A stretch of DNA of 64,000 nt from Rhizobiaceae bacterium (GCA_025698895.1 JAILWO010000002.1:248001-312000), one strand, 5' to 3'; shown: positions 52,578 to 61,082, counted from the first letter of the stretch. The notes: generated from the letters alone by a model not told the origin. Made by a program: numbers and translations.

Positions 52578-52829
52578 ATGACCGAAGCCGTGAAGGCTGC
52601 GGACGGCGAAGCCGTGCCCGGCGATCGATTGAACTTGGATGCCGTCCTTGCCCGCTTTGACCATGATCCGCGCGCCGCGCTCGTGGCCGCCCTGGAAGAT
52701 ATCGCGGCACTGCGGGAGGAACTGACCATTGCGAGCCTGACGATGAGCTACGGGTTCGCGAGAGGATGGCGACCGGCTTTGGAGGCAGAGGCCCCCCTGA
52801 AGACATCTGTTGCGAAGGATGTCGGCTGA
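52578..52829 (+). CDS. Small hypothetical protein, first of a rightward accessory block
   Basis: 83 aa from the ATG at 52578 (AGGAGCGAGACCC upstream). Acidic/helical: GDRLNLDAVLARFDHDPRAA, LVAALEDIAALREELTIASL, ending in ETSVAKDVG-like residues. No family recognised. It is 15 bp before the SRAP gene and likely in the same transcript. Confidence 0.65.
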   Translation: MTEAVKAADGEAVPGDRLNLDAVLARFDHDPRAALVAALEDIAALREELTIASLTMSYGFARGWRPALEAEAPLKTSVAKDVG

Positions 52830-52844
52830 CGACATGATCGCGGC

Positions 52845-53581
52845 ATGTGCAATTTGTACAATGTCACCACGAACCGTCAGGCCGTGCTCCAGTTCACGAG
52901 GGCCATGCGTGACAACGCCATGTGGAACGAGCCGTTGCTCATGGTTCATCCGGATCGGCTGGCCCCGATCGTCCGCAACACGCAGGAGAGCCGGGAACTG
53001 GCGATGGTGCGCTGGGGCCTTCCCACATCCAGAAAGGCGCAGTTTGACGCCGCAACGAAGCGGGCCGCCAAGCTGCGCGCCAAGGGCAAGCAGATCGATG
53101 ACGCGGCCTTTGCCGAGCTGCTGAAGATGGAACCGGATCGCGGCACCACGAATGTCCGCAATACCAATAGCGCCCACTGGAAACGGTGGCTCGGCACGGA
53201 AAACCGCTGCGTCGTTCCGTTCACCAGCTTCGCCGAGCCCAATCCGAACCGTGCCGTGGATGGCGAACAGAACAAATGGTTTGCGGTCAACGACAACCGG
53301 CCGCTCGCCTTCTTCGCAGGCCTCTGGGTGCCGCAGTGGGAGAGCGTCCGCAAGGTCCGTGACGGGCTGGAAGTCCTGGATCTCTCTACGCCTTCCTGAC
53401 GACCGAGCCGAACGGCGTCGTGGCACCGGTCCACCCCCGGGCCATGCCGGTCATTCTGACGACGCAGGACGAGATCGAGACCTGGATGACGGCGCCTTGG
53501 GAGGAAGCGAAGGCGCTGCAACGCACTCTCCCCGACCACATGCTCACAATCGTCGGGGCGCCGGAAGCGCTGGCGGCATGA
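52845..53581 (+). pseudogene. SRAP-family (SOS response-associated peptidase) gene with a 2-bp frameshift
   Basis: Starts MCNLYNVTTN with the catalytic Cys 2, has VVPFTSFAEPN with the active-site Glu region, and stops early at 53399 after GLEVLDLSTPS. Removing one CT from CTCTCT near 53386 restores the reading frame: DLYAFLTTEPNGVVAPVHPR, then AMPVILTTQDEIETWMTAPW and ending at 53581. The conserved His (VHPR) lies beyond the shift. The family crosslinks abasic sites in single-stranded DNA through Cys 2. A two-nucleotide duplication or a sequencing error would explain it. Confidence 0.75.
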
Positions 53582-53709
53582 TCGGAGCCTTCTCCGTCGC
53601 GGTGATTGCAGTATCGCTGTTCGCGCTGTGGCATCGCTCGACAATTGGACGGCTTGTCGCCGGACTTGCCAACGCGGCGGCGGCGTGGCTGATCTGGACT
53701 GGCGGGTAA
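53578..53709 (+). CDS. 43-residue single-pass membrane protein
   Basis: The ATG overlaps the SRAP stop as ATGA. Encodes MIGAFSVAVIAVSLFALWHR followed by STIGRLVAGLANAAAAWLIW: two hydrophobic halves around a short basic turn. Too short to match a family; coding is supported by the overlap and by the good hydrophobic pattern. It may be a small lysis or regulatory protein. Confidence 0.5.
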   Translation: MIGAFSVAVIAVSLFALWHRSTIGRLVAGLANAAAAWLIWTGG

Positions 53710-53910
53710 CAAGCATCCTGCGCCTTGCGAGCAGACGGTGCGGGCCTGGCTTTAGCAATCGCCGCCGTGCCAGTGTCTTCGATTTTTGGTCGCGACAGGT
53801 ACAGCCGTCGACGCACTAATCGCCGACGATTGTTATCCATGGCTGTAAGCATCGGCTTGCCAAGCACAAAGGTCGCCATAATAATCAGAGGTGGAAAGGG
53901 GGCTGGGTCA

Positions 53911-55065
53911 GTGTTCAAACCTAGGGCGACGTTTACCCATGCCGTGTTGGCCGGGGTGCTGTCCGGGCTGCTTGCTGCCGCACCCTTGCCCGCTGCCGCC
54001 GTCGAGGTCACTCCAATTAAGACCAGTGAGGGCGCCAGCTATCTCCTGATTAGCGGTGAGTTTGTTGCCGGAGAACGGCCCTCCGAATTGATTGCCTTGG
54101 CAAGCAGCGCCAATCCTTTGGCGGTCACTTTCGATTCCCCAGGCGGAAGCGTGGAGGCCGCGATGCGCTATGGCAGGGCCATAAGAGCGCTAGGTCTCCT
54201 GACTATCCAGCCTAGAAGCAGCGAGTGTAGCTCTGCATGTGCGCTGGCGTTTCTCGGAGGACAGGCGAGGTTTGCGGAAAGCGGAGCTATTGGTGTCCAC
54301 CGTAATTCCTTCTCGGAAGGCATCCAAATGAGTGCCGACGAGGCCGTGGTCGCTACGCAGTTGGTGATGGCGGCCACTATGCAGTACATCGAAGAAATGG
54401 GAGCGAACCCCAGCCTGCTACAAGTCGCGATGCAGTACGATAGCGCCGATATGCGCTACCTCTCCCTCAGCGAGATGTCGCACTTCCGCGTGATCACGGC
54501 GGACGACGAACCGGCCAAGCCTCCCGCTAGCCCTCCCGTGGCATCGGTACCGCCCACGCCGCCATCTCAGGCAGCGGCACCCCGCTTTGAAATCCCTACC
54601 GCACGATCAGGACGTGTCCGTCATCCCAAGGGTAACGTCGTGATGAGAAGCGCACCCGGAGAACAGGGCAAAGGCATCGCTACGTTCTCCAACGGCGAGT
54701 CGGTGGCGATCACGGGAAGCAATGGTCGGTGGTATCAGGTGGCGACATCCAAAGGGCGCGGTTTCATGCACGATACATGGATCCTGGTCGACCAGTTCGA
54801 CAGCGGTAGCTTTCATGCCCGTCATATCCAGATAAAGAGTCTCGGCACCTACGCAGAAGCAGAGTCATATGTTCGCTCTCATCCGCTTCGGGTTGCCGCA
54901 TATCTGGCGACCAATGGCTGGTTTGCGATCACCCTTGAAGACACGTTCGACGCCGCGACCGGCGCGGCATTGCTCAAGAGCTTGAAGTCGCAGGGGCAAG
55001 TCCCTGATGACTCCTACATGAGCTACGGCAACACCTACGTCCGCAAGGTTTGCTGTGAGAGGTAG
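53911..55065 (+). CDS. Exported ClpP/crotonase-fold protein with SH3 and SPOR-like domains
   Basis: 384 aa from a GTG at 53911 (purine-rich AGAGGTGGAAAGGGGG before it); the frame is open further left. Signal peptide (FTHAVLAGVLSGLLAAAPLP), then a ClpP-fold domain resembling COG3904: VTFDSPGGSVEAAMRYGRAI and SECSSACALAFLGGQARFAE, where the Ser of SSACA is the likely nucleophile. A Pro-rich linker, an SH3-like domain (NVVMRSAPGEQGKGIATFSN, GRWYQVATSKGRGFMHD) and a C-terminal SPOR-like repeat (YAEAESYVRSHPLRVAAYLA) follow. The architecture suggests a periplasmic, peptidoglycan-directed peptidase. Confidence 0.82.
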   Translation: MFKPRATFTHAVLAGVLSGLLAAAPLPAAAVEVTPIKTSEGASYLLISGEFVAGERPSELIALASSANPLAVTFDSPGGSVEAAMRYGRAIRALGLLTIQPRSSECSSACALAFLGGQARFAESGAIGVHRNSFSEGIQMSADEAVVATQLVMAATMQYIEEMGANPSLLQVAMQYDSADMRYLSLSEMSHFRVITADDEPAKPPASPPVASVPPTPPSQAAAPRFEIPTARSGRVRHPKGNVVMRSAPGEQGKGIATFSNGESVAITGSNGRWYQVATSKGRGFMHDTWILVDQFDSGSFHARHIQIKSLGTYAEAESYVRSHPLRVAAYLATNGWFAITLEDTFDAATGAALLKSLKSQGQVPDDSYMSYGNTYVRKVCCER

Positions 55066-55139
55066 CCCCCTCGGCCCAGATGGCAGTTGCTCAGCCCACC
55101 AGTGACTGCCACTCTCTCGCAGGGGCATGGGAGGTTCAA

Positions 55140-55283
55140 ATGAGGGCGGTCCTATCAATCATGTTCCTGGTGGCGCTTACGATCACCGCTCAGGCGCACG
55201 GCGGGGGTTGCCGAAAGAGTTCACCACCGGGCCAGTGCTGCCATGCCGATAACAGCAATGGCGGGCGGGTTCACTGTCACTGA
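55140..55283 (+). CDS. Small exported Cys/His-rich protein
   Basis: 47 aa from the ATG at 55140, with GGGAGGTTC upstream. Signal peptide MRAVLSIMFLVALTITAQAH, then HGGGCRKSSPPGQCCHADNS ending GGRVHCH. The CCHxD and HCH ending resembles the short YHYH-type or calcium/metal-binding tails of exported proteins. Follows the ClpP-fold gene by 75 bp. Confidence 0.6.
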   Translation: MRAVLSIMFLVALTITAQAHGGGCRKSSPPGQCCHADNSNGGRVHCH

Positions 55284-55430
55284 TCCCGTTCAGCGATACC
55301 GGCGAGTCGATCGGGATTCCGCAGCCCCTCTCCACAACCGCTCGCACCCCCGTGAGACTGAAATACTAACCTATCGACTTCGCACGGGGTGTCTGCTTTT
55401 CTTGGTGGAAGGAAATAAGGGGGGAGAGAC

Positions 55431-55883
55431 GTGGAAATCGAGAAAATGGCCGGCGACCCGGCGCCGAGACGTGATACCCGTGAAGCGGTGATGGTGGTTC
55501 GGGCGCGTCAATATCAAACCCCAGATCCTGCCGACGAAAGGGTAATTCACACCGACTCGGCCACGCTCGATTTAGATAACGTTCGTAGGTTCCGTGGTGC
55601 TGACATTGGAGTTTTCCGGGGTCACAGCATCGAGGTCCGTTTCGCTGTGAACGCCCAGAAGGAGACAAAAGATTTTGTCCCCAACGATTTCCGCGAATTC
55701 ATGCGGGTGGACATGACCGTGAAGGCTCGTGTTCTGGTGCCTGGCGGACCCCAGCCGGACTACGTAGAAGTCGTCAATAATTCATGGGTATACACAACCG
55801 CACCTTATATTGTGATGTCGAGGGAAGTCGGTCCCCTGCTGCCGAATCTCCACGTTGAATTCTCGCTCCAAATACAACTGTGA
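55431..55883 (+). CDS. Hypothetical phage protein, upstream of a glycine-rich adhesin-like gene
   Basis: 150 aa, GTG start at 55431 with GGGGGGAGAGAC 5 nt before. Beta-rich soluble protein (ATLDLDNVRRFRGADIGVFR, HSIEVRFAVNAQKE, VVNNSWVYTTAPYIVMSREV) with no known family. Only 6 bp separate it from the adhesin-like gene, so both are probably made together, possibly as structural partners or chaperone and fibre. Confidence 0.65.
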   Translation: MEIEKMAGDPAPRRDTREAVMVVRARQYQTPDPADERVIHTDSATLDLDNVRRFRGADIGVFRGHSIEVRFAVNAQKETKDFVPNDFREFMRVDMTVKARVLVPGGPQPDYVEVVNNSWVYTTAPYIVMSREVGPLLPNLHVEFSLQIQL

Positions 55884-55889
55884 GGCGGC

Positions 55890-56870
55890 ATGCTGGAGGA
55901 ACAGTTTGCACACTTTCTCAGCGATGAGGAAGACCTCGTTGTCTACAACGGCCAGATAGTGACGCTGGAAGCGGGTTCGCTAAACTTTTTCAATAGCGTC
56001 ACTATCCACCCAGGTGCAGTACTTGACATCGGCCCGGGCGTCGAATGGACATACATCGTCTGCTTGGAGGATTTCGTTCTTCTTGGGCAACTCCGGAGTG
56101 TTCAAGGAGACTTCCGTCAGGATGGAGTGGTTTCATCTCTCGCTCCGGATGGCTATCAACTAAGCGCCAATATCTCGATTCAGGCAGGCGGTGGCGGCGG
56201 CGGCGTCCGGATTGGATCAGGCAGCGCAGAAGGCGGCTTACCGGCGGCGGGAAACGGTGGTGGTGGGGCCACCTATCAAACGCGTGGCGGAGACGCGGGC
56301 AGTCTGCAAGGCGGACAAGGAGCGACCGGTCCTGTCAAACGCGCCACCTGGCATGTCCGTGCCGGAGGAGCCGGAGGTGCTAACCGCAGCGCTCCGGGTC
56401 ACGCAGGAGGTTCACTAGGAACACCCGATTTCAATCCGGGTGGCGGCGGTGCGGCTTTAGCAGGCGGCGGGGGCGGCGGTGCGTGTGGTTATCATGGTGG
56501 TCTTCTTTACATCAAAGCCCGTCGCTTGATCGGCTCGGGTCTGATCAATCTGCAAGGTTCACATGGTGGTGCGGGCGGTCCAGGTGGAACAGCGAAGGGC
56601 AAGCGTACAAAGATCACCGTGTCTCCCGGGGGCGGCGGGGGCGGCGGTGCAGGAGGAAACGGCGGTCATCTGATCGTTCGAACGGATTTGCCTCGGAGTG
56701 AGCCAGACTGGCCGCCATATCTAGTAGGCGGGGGAACTGGGGGCGCTGCTGGCGCAGGCGGTCGAGTTAATAAGAACGCTGGCGATACGACCGGCGTCGA
56801 GGGCCGGCCCGGTGGGCGCGGGCTAGACGGAACTCTTGGAACGGCATTGTTCCAGGTGATCGGGTCTTAG
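55890..56870 (+). CDS. Glycine-rich adhesin-like phage protein
   Basis: 326 aa. Residues 1-95 are a beta-rich N-terminal part (VTLEAGSLNFFNSVTIHPGA, VEWTYIVCLEDFVLLGQLRS). From about 100 onward the sequence is dominated by Gly in blocks such as QAGGGGGGVRIGSGS, AGGGGGGACGYHG and SPGGGGGGGAGGNGG separated by conserved spacer segments. Such polyglycine-rich repeats occur in receptor-binding tips of T2/S16-type fibres and in surface adhesins. No signal peptide. It stands on the plus strand, opposite to the virion operon. Confidence 0.78.
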   Translation: MLEEQFAHFLSDEEDLVVYNGQIVTLEAGSLNFFNSVTIHPGAVLDIGPGVEWTYIVCLEDFVLLGQLRSVQGDFRQDGVVSSLAPDGYQLSANISIQAGGGGGGVRIGSGSAEGGLPAAGNGGGGATYQTRGGDAGSLQGGQGATGPVKRATWHVRAGGAGGANRSAPGHAGGSLGTPDFNPGGGGAALAGGGGGGACGYHGGLLYIKARRLIGSGLINLQGSHGGAGGPGGTAKGKRTKITVSPGGGGGGGAGGNGGHLIVRTDLPRSEPDWPPYLVGGGTGGAAGAGGRVNKNAGDTTGVEGRPGGRGLDGTLGTALFQVIGS

Positions 56871-56888
56871 TCGCGCCGTCTGCTTCCG

Positions 56889-57164
56889 TCACCGACTGAT
56901 ATTCAATCCATCAGGCGATAGTCGCGCGATCAAAGCACGAGCCCCTCTGATCAATTCCCGTACCGATCGCTCGGAAGCGACGGCCTCACAGGTGAAATTG
57001 CCGTGTCGGAACTGGCCGTGAAAGGCACCGCGAGGAGCGCCCCCGCGTGCACCATGCATCCGGCAAACACGCCACCCTCTGACTGCTGGTGATCTGCAAG
57101 GCTCCCCGGTTCGTTTCGAGTGGGCTGTACAACGTGGAGCCAAGTGCATGGGGTTATCCGGCAT
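56889..57164 (-). CDS. HGGxSTA-type small Cys-rich phage protein
   Basis: 91 aa from the ATG at 57164 (MPDNPMHLAPRCTAHSKRTG); the frame is open to 57239. It carries the characteristic RCTAHSKRTGEPCRSPAVRG and CRMHGARGGAPRG with three Cys and His residues. Proteins of this HGGxSTA type are common in phages and plasmids of rhizobia; function unknown. It overlaps the previous gene's stop by 11 bp. Last gene of the leftward virion operon. Confidence 0.75.
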   Translation of the reverse strand: MPDNPMHLAPRCTAHSKRTGEPCRSPAVRGWRVCRMHGARGGAPRGAFHGQFRHGNFTCEAVASERSVRELIRGARALIARLSPDGLNISR

Positions 57165-57789
57165 CTTTATCTGTCCCTCCCCCATGCGATACAGCACCGA
57201 CAATGGCACGCCCGCCCTCATTGACCGTGACGTGTTCAACTGTCACCTTCTGCTCGCCCTTGCTGCGGTACCGCTTCAGAGCTTCCACCTGGGCCACGAA
57301 GGTGCGGGCAAGCTTATTGAATGCCTTCTCTGCACTGTCCTGCTGGGGGATGTTGTCCACCTTTGCGAGGCGGCGGGCGAATGTCATGGTCGCCATGTGC
57401 ACAGCCGCCATTTGGGCCGCAAGCATGCCCTCCACCTCGTCCTGAGGGCGGACCCCCTTCGCAAAGCTCAAGGCGTGGTTCAGCGTCGTCTCGTCCACCT
57501 CAGAATTGCGGGCCTCGATCGCCGCCAACTGGGCAATGATCGATGACGCGAAATCAACGCTGGACGTACCCAACGACTCCATCAGCAGCAGAAAAGCCGT
57601 GTCGTTGTCCGCATGGTCTGGAGCGATCTGTTGTACCGAGCCTTTTCGGGTCACCTTCATGCGCGGGGATGGCTGGCGCTGCTGCCGGCGGTTCTCCTGA
57701 GCGGAAAGGGCTCGAAGCTCCCGTGGTGTCGGCTCATACTTCTTCGCTGGCGGCTTCCCTCGCACCTGTTTCACCGTCACGGTACTCAT
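57154..57789 (-). CDS. Hypothetical phage protein paired with the HGGxSTA gene
   Basis: 211 aa, soluble. Basic N-terminus (KQVRGKPPAKKYEPTPREL), a long helical middle (FARRLAKVDNIPQQDSAEKA, LARTFVAQVEALKRYRSKG) and a short beta tail QKVTVEHVTVNEGGRAIVGA. Found next to HGGxSTA proteins in phage regions, so they likely work as a pair. The start overlaps the upstream gene's stop by 4 bp. Confidence 0.75.
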   Translation of the reverse strand: MSTVTVKQVRGKPPAKKYEPTPRELRALSAQENRRQQRQPSPRMKVTRKGSVQQIAPDHADNDTAFLLLMESLGTSSVDFASSIIAQLAAIEARNSEVDETTLNHALSFAKGVRPQDEVEGMLAAQMAAVHMATMTFARRLAKVDNIPQQDSAEKAFNKLARTFVAQVEALKRYRSKGEQKVTVEHVTVNEGGRAIVGAVSHGGGTDKDAG

Positions 57790-58289
57790 GCGTCTTCGGT
57801 TCCCGTATTCTTCCCGTTGTTGCGGGTAAGCACCTGCTTCTCCTCGATGAGCAGCATCGCCCCGAGCAGTGTCAGTTCGGAGAGCTCCTTTCCGCGCCCC
57901 TCCGGCTCCCTGCAGTCGATGACCTCGTCATCCTTCCAGGCGAGCGCATGGAGGGCTCGTGTGTTCGGATACTTGCTCTCCGGCGTGAAAAGTACAGCCG
58001 ACCGACCGTGAAGAAGTTCCTTCAGTTCGTTCGACGACGGCAAGCGACCTTTCGTGTCAGCGGCCTTACGAGCCGGAACCATCGTGGCGCGAATTCCTAG
58101 CGACAGCAGAAAGACCGGCAGCAGCCACAGATTGACGCCGACAATGCGAAGTGGCGACGGCTTACCCGTCTCACTGTTGCAAGGGAAACCCATCACCGTA
58201 GCGACGTCCTCATAGGACCGTTCGGTAGCCGTCGCGAATGCCGCAATCACGCAGTCGTCGACAGTCCGCTGCGGCACGAAATCTCGCAT
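57786..58289 (-). CDS. C39-like papain-fold protein in the phage virion operon
   Basis: 167 aa from the ATG at 58289 (MRDFVPQRTVDDCVIAAFAT); the frame is open to 58454. QRTVDDCVIAAFA resembles the Gln/Cys start of C39-type and papain-like folds, and ALHALAWKDDEVIDCREP resembles the catalytic His segment. Activity is unproven. It may be a virion-associated peptidase or transglutaminase-like enzyme. Confidence 0.72.
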   Translation of the reverse strand: MRDFVPQRTVDDCVIAAFATATERSYEDVATVMGFPCNSETGKPSPLRIVGVNLWLLPVFLLSLGIRATMVPARKAADTKGRLPSSNELKELLHGRSAVLFTPESKYPNTRALHALAWKDDEVIDCREPEGRGKELSELTLLGAMLLIEEKQVLTRNNGKNTGTEDA

Positions 58290-58290
58290 C

Positions 58291-58644
58291 TCAGTGCTTG
58301 GCCCCCAGGAAATCGGCGCCGCGAGAGATGAGGTGCCCCAGCCCATCAAGCGCCTTGGCCAGCATGTCCTGCCCCATCGCGTGAAACAGATCGGCATCGT
58401 CGCTCTGACCAATCTCTGCGAGCACTTTTGCGGCTTCGTGGCAGGCGCCGGCATACATGATGAGATTCATGATTGCAGTGTCGGGCTCGACCGCATCCAT
58501 CGGGTCGCTCGTGAACACATCCGCGACAGCTTCCGCGACCTCCGGCGATATGCCACGGAGCGCCGCGTCGATCAGGTGACCGCAAACGCTATCGGCATGG
58601 TCCGCGATGGTCGGGATTGCACTCCCAATGTCGTCAACTGCCAT
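58291..58644 (-). CDS. Hypothetical phage protein
   Basis: 117 aa, acidic and helical: ADSVCGHLIDAALRGISPEV, ADVFTSDPMDAVEPDTAIMN, DADLFHAMGQDMLAKALDGL. No family recognised. It starts the short run 58644-56889 and ends 1 bp before the C39-like gene. Confidence 0.65.
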   Translation of the reverse strand: MAVDDIGSAIPTIADHADSVCGHLIDAALRGISPEVAEAVADVFTSDPMDAVEPDTAIMNLIMYAGACHEAAKVLAEIGQSDDADLFHAMGQDMLAKALDGLGHLISRGADFLGAKH

Positions 58645-58684
58645 CGTTCTTTCGCCTCTACCCGATTTCGCCTATGTTGCAGCC

Positions 58685-58879
58685 ATGAACCGCTTCAATC
58701 CGCCCGCCGATCTGCCGCTTGCCGGGAAAATCTTCTTCTGGGTGGCATTCATCATCGTCATGGCGGCCTTCTCGTATTTCGCGATTCCGATCCTTGATCA
58801 GTACGTGGCGTTGCCGTTCTCGGAATGGGTCGGGAACACCTTGTTCGGTCCTGAGCCTAGCGCCCCCGCGTCACAGTGA
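58685..58879 (+). CDS. Small single-pass membrane protein
   Basis: 64 aa from the ATG at 58685; the frame is open to 58607. One long hydrophobic helix (KIFFWVAFIIVMAAFSYFAI) and polar flanks. It is on the plus strand between two leftward genes and overlaps the end of the ejection-like gene by 23 bp. Could be a holin-like or spanin-like protein, not proven. Confidence 0.55.
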   Translation: MNRFNPPADLPLAGKIFFWVAFIIVMAAFSYFAIPILDQYVALPFSEWVGNTLFGPEPSAPASQ

Positions 58880-61082
58880 GTTCGAGCGGCGGCCGACGTT
58901 CCGTCATCGGAATTGCAGGCGCTCCCGCACCGCGAAGGAATGCCCCGCCCGCGCCTGATGGATTGGTCGGAACCGGCATGGTGGTAGCGGTCGCAGCACG
59001 AGACATGTTTGCCCCGGCCCTGACGCCCTGTAGCACGCCGGAAGTCGCTGCACCGACGCCGAGCGCTTCGAGCGGCCCAAGCCCACCAGCCATGCTGCCA
59101 CCGCCCGCCAGAACGCCCATGATGGCCTGCCCGTAGCGAGCGAGCCTCGGCATGAGCCGGTTGGCGGTGTTGCTGTTGTTGAAGCCCTCCCGGGCCGGTG
59201 TGAGCGCCCGCATGGTCGAAAGGTAGGATGTCATCAGCTTGCGCTCGTCTGGCGAATAGAGGACTTGAGACACGCCCTTGCCCTGGCCGTTCAGCAGACC
59301 GTCCAGATTCTTGGCGATCCGCGCTGGCGACATCGCCTCATCCCCAGCTCTTGTGGCCCTGAGCCAGAACGACTGACGAATGCCGTTCCATTCCGGACTG
59401 CCAGGGCCGAGCGTCTTCTTCAGGAGCTGGGCTGTCATGAAGGACGTGTTGCGCGGAGCCGCGACCGACGAGCCGAACAGCATCTGCCCCACTTCCTCGG
59501 GGCTCAGTTGCTTGTCCATGATACGGCGCACCGTCGACTGCGCCTCGTAGGTCGGATTGAGCTTGCCACCAATCTTGGCCTTGGGTTCTGCCATGGCCTT
59601 GTATTCCGACCACTTTGCACGGGCCTGCTTCAGCTGGTCGAGAACCTCATCCGAGGCGCTGACAAGGCCTCGGTCGAACACGTCGTCCGTCCACTCGTCC
59701 AAGGCGCGGGAAATGGCCTTGAGGGCCGGCGCGTCCTGCCCGATCGGCGGGAAGTTCTTGCGCAGGCCAGCGCGAAGGTTTTCGATCCACCGAAGCTGAG
59801 CCGAGACGTTGGTGATTTCGCCATCGGGCGAAGGAAGGATTCGCGGGCCGGACGCCTGCTGTTTCGCCATGCCTGGGAGTCGACCGAGATAGTCGTCAAT
59901 GAACTGAAGGGCACGGCTCGCGCCCTGATGGTACATCGGATCGACGAGGATCTGATCCGCGTCGAGCCTGCCCTTGATGAAGGCAGGCAGGGAGCGGACT
60001 GCTTCGCCATCCACCAGCACGTTCGGATTGTTGACGCTGGCCTCATAGGCACCCTGAGACGCGGCTTTCAGGCTGTCACGCACGCCGCGAAGCCGCCCGG
60101 GCACGCTGTCAAATGCAGCCGAGGGCGTGACAATCGGGGCGGCATCGCCTGCGAGCTGCCGCTGCACGTTCCCGGTGGATGTCTCGATCGCCTCGCGCTG
60201 TGCACGGTCGAAGGCCTGCATCGCGCCCTGACTGCGAAGCTGGTTCTCGATGTTTGCCTGTCGGACGGAACCTGTCGCCTGGGCGCGGGAAAGCGGGATT
60301 CCGAACCGATCGGCTTCCGAGACACGGGCGGCCGGGTTTATGCCCGGAGCCGTATCACCGGCGCCCCGGAACATGGAACGGGCTGCATTGCCGATGCCTG
60401 TGGCCGCAAGTTCGCCAGTACCGCCGAGGGCCATGCCAAGGGGCGCCATACGTGCAGCGGATTCGACGCGGTTCCGCAGTCCTTCTCCGGAACCGAGGCC
60501 ATATGCTCCAGCCTGGATAGCGCCATCCGCCGAGCCGCCGAGCATGCGAGCAAACCAGCCCTTACCGGAGTTGGCCGCGTTGGCAGCAACGGAACCTCCG
60601 GCCCTCGCAATGCCGGTCGCTCCGGCCACACCGCCTGCGATTTGACCGCCAAGGCGATAGCCGAACCTGTTCTCTTGGTCCGATTCATCCGTGGCACGCT
60701 GGTCTGCAACGTTGGCGCGGAAGCGCTGCCCGAAGGATTCTGCATCCCGCCCCGTTCCAAGGATCGGGTTCAATGCAGCGTCGGCACCTGCCGCGATTTC
60801 ATCCGCGAGGCCAAAGGTGGCGAGATCGGCTGCCCCACGCACTATCGCATCGATCTTGCTGCCGGACAGATCGTTACGTTGTAACGGCTGGCGCTCAACC
60901 AATCCTGTTTCGGGATTGTAGCCGGGGACGTTTGAGCCGTCGAAGTCGAAATGCTGGGGCCGCCGTTCTGTTTCCAGCACGAAGCCGGCGGGCGGCGGAG
61001 GCGCGGACCGTTTTGCGCCACTTTTCGCAGATGGCGCATCCTCGATGACGAAACCGGGAGGCAAAGGAGGCAGGCTGCTCAT
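58857..61082 (-). CDS. Phage ejection/internal virion-type protein with PPGFV repeats
   Basis: 741 aa from the ATG at 61082 (MSSLPPLPPGFVIEDAPSAK). Two N-terminal PPGFV-type repeats (PPLPPGFVIED, PPPPAGFVLE) are followed by glycine/alanine-rich hydrophobic segments (IAGGVAGATGIARAGGSVAA, LGMALGGTGELAATGIGNAA) and a long helical C-terminus ending AIMGVLAGGGSMAGGLGPL. This layout matches large internal or ejection proteins of podovirus-like and siphovirus-like phages that form a channel through the cell envelope. Confidence 0.78.
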   Translation of the reverse strand: MSSLPPLPPGFVIEDAPSAKSGAKRSAPPPPAGFVLETERRPQHFDFDGSNVPGYNPETGLVERQPLQRNDLSGSKIDAIVRGAADLATFGLADEIAAGADAALNPILGTGRDAESFGQRFRANVADQRATDESDQENRFGYRLGGQIAGGVAGATGIARAGGSVAANAANSGKGWFARMLGGSADGAIQAGAYGLGSGEGLRNRVESAARMAPLGMALGGTGELAATGIGNAARSMFRGAGDTAPGINPAARVSEADRFGIPLSRAQATGSVRQANIENQLRSQGAMQAFDRAQREAIETSTGNVQRQLAGDAAPIVTPSAAFDSVPGRLRGVRDSLKAASQGAYEASVNNPNVLVDGEAVRSLPAFIKGRLDADQILVDPMYHQGASRALQFIDDYLGRLPGMAKQQASGPRILPSPDGEITNVSAQLRWIENLRAGLRKNFPPIGQDAPALKAISRALDEWTDDVFDRGLVSASDEVLDQLKQARAKWSEYKAMAEPKAKIGGKLNPTYEAQSTVRRIMDKQLSPEEVGQMLFGSSVAAPRNTSFMTAQLLKKTLGPGSPEWNGIRQSFWLRATRAGDEAMSPARIAKNLDGLLNGQGKGVSQVLYSPDERKLMTSYLSTMRALTPAREGFNNSNTANRLMPRLARYGQAIMGVLAGGGSMAGGLGPLEALGVGAATSGVLQGVRAGANMSRAATATTMPVPTNPSGAGGAFLRGAGAPAIPMTERRPPLELTVTRGR

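Noticed and set aside
53380-53400. Programmed ribosomal frameshift in the SRAP gene
   Set aside because: No slippery heptamer or downstream structure is evident, and a CT duplication explains the shift more simply.
59265-60884. 539-codon open frame opposite the ejection-type gene
   Set aside because: Mirrors the coding bias of the minus-strand gene; no domain and no operon fit.
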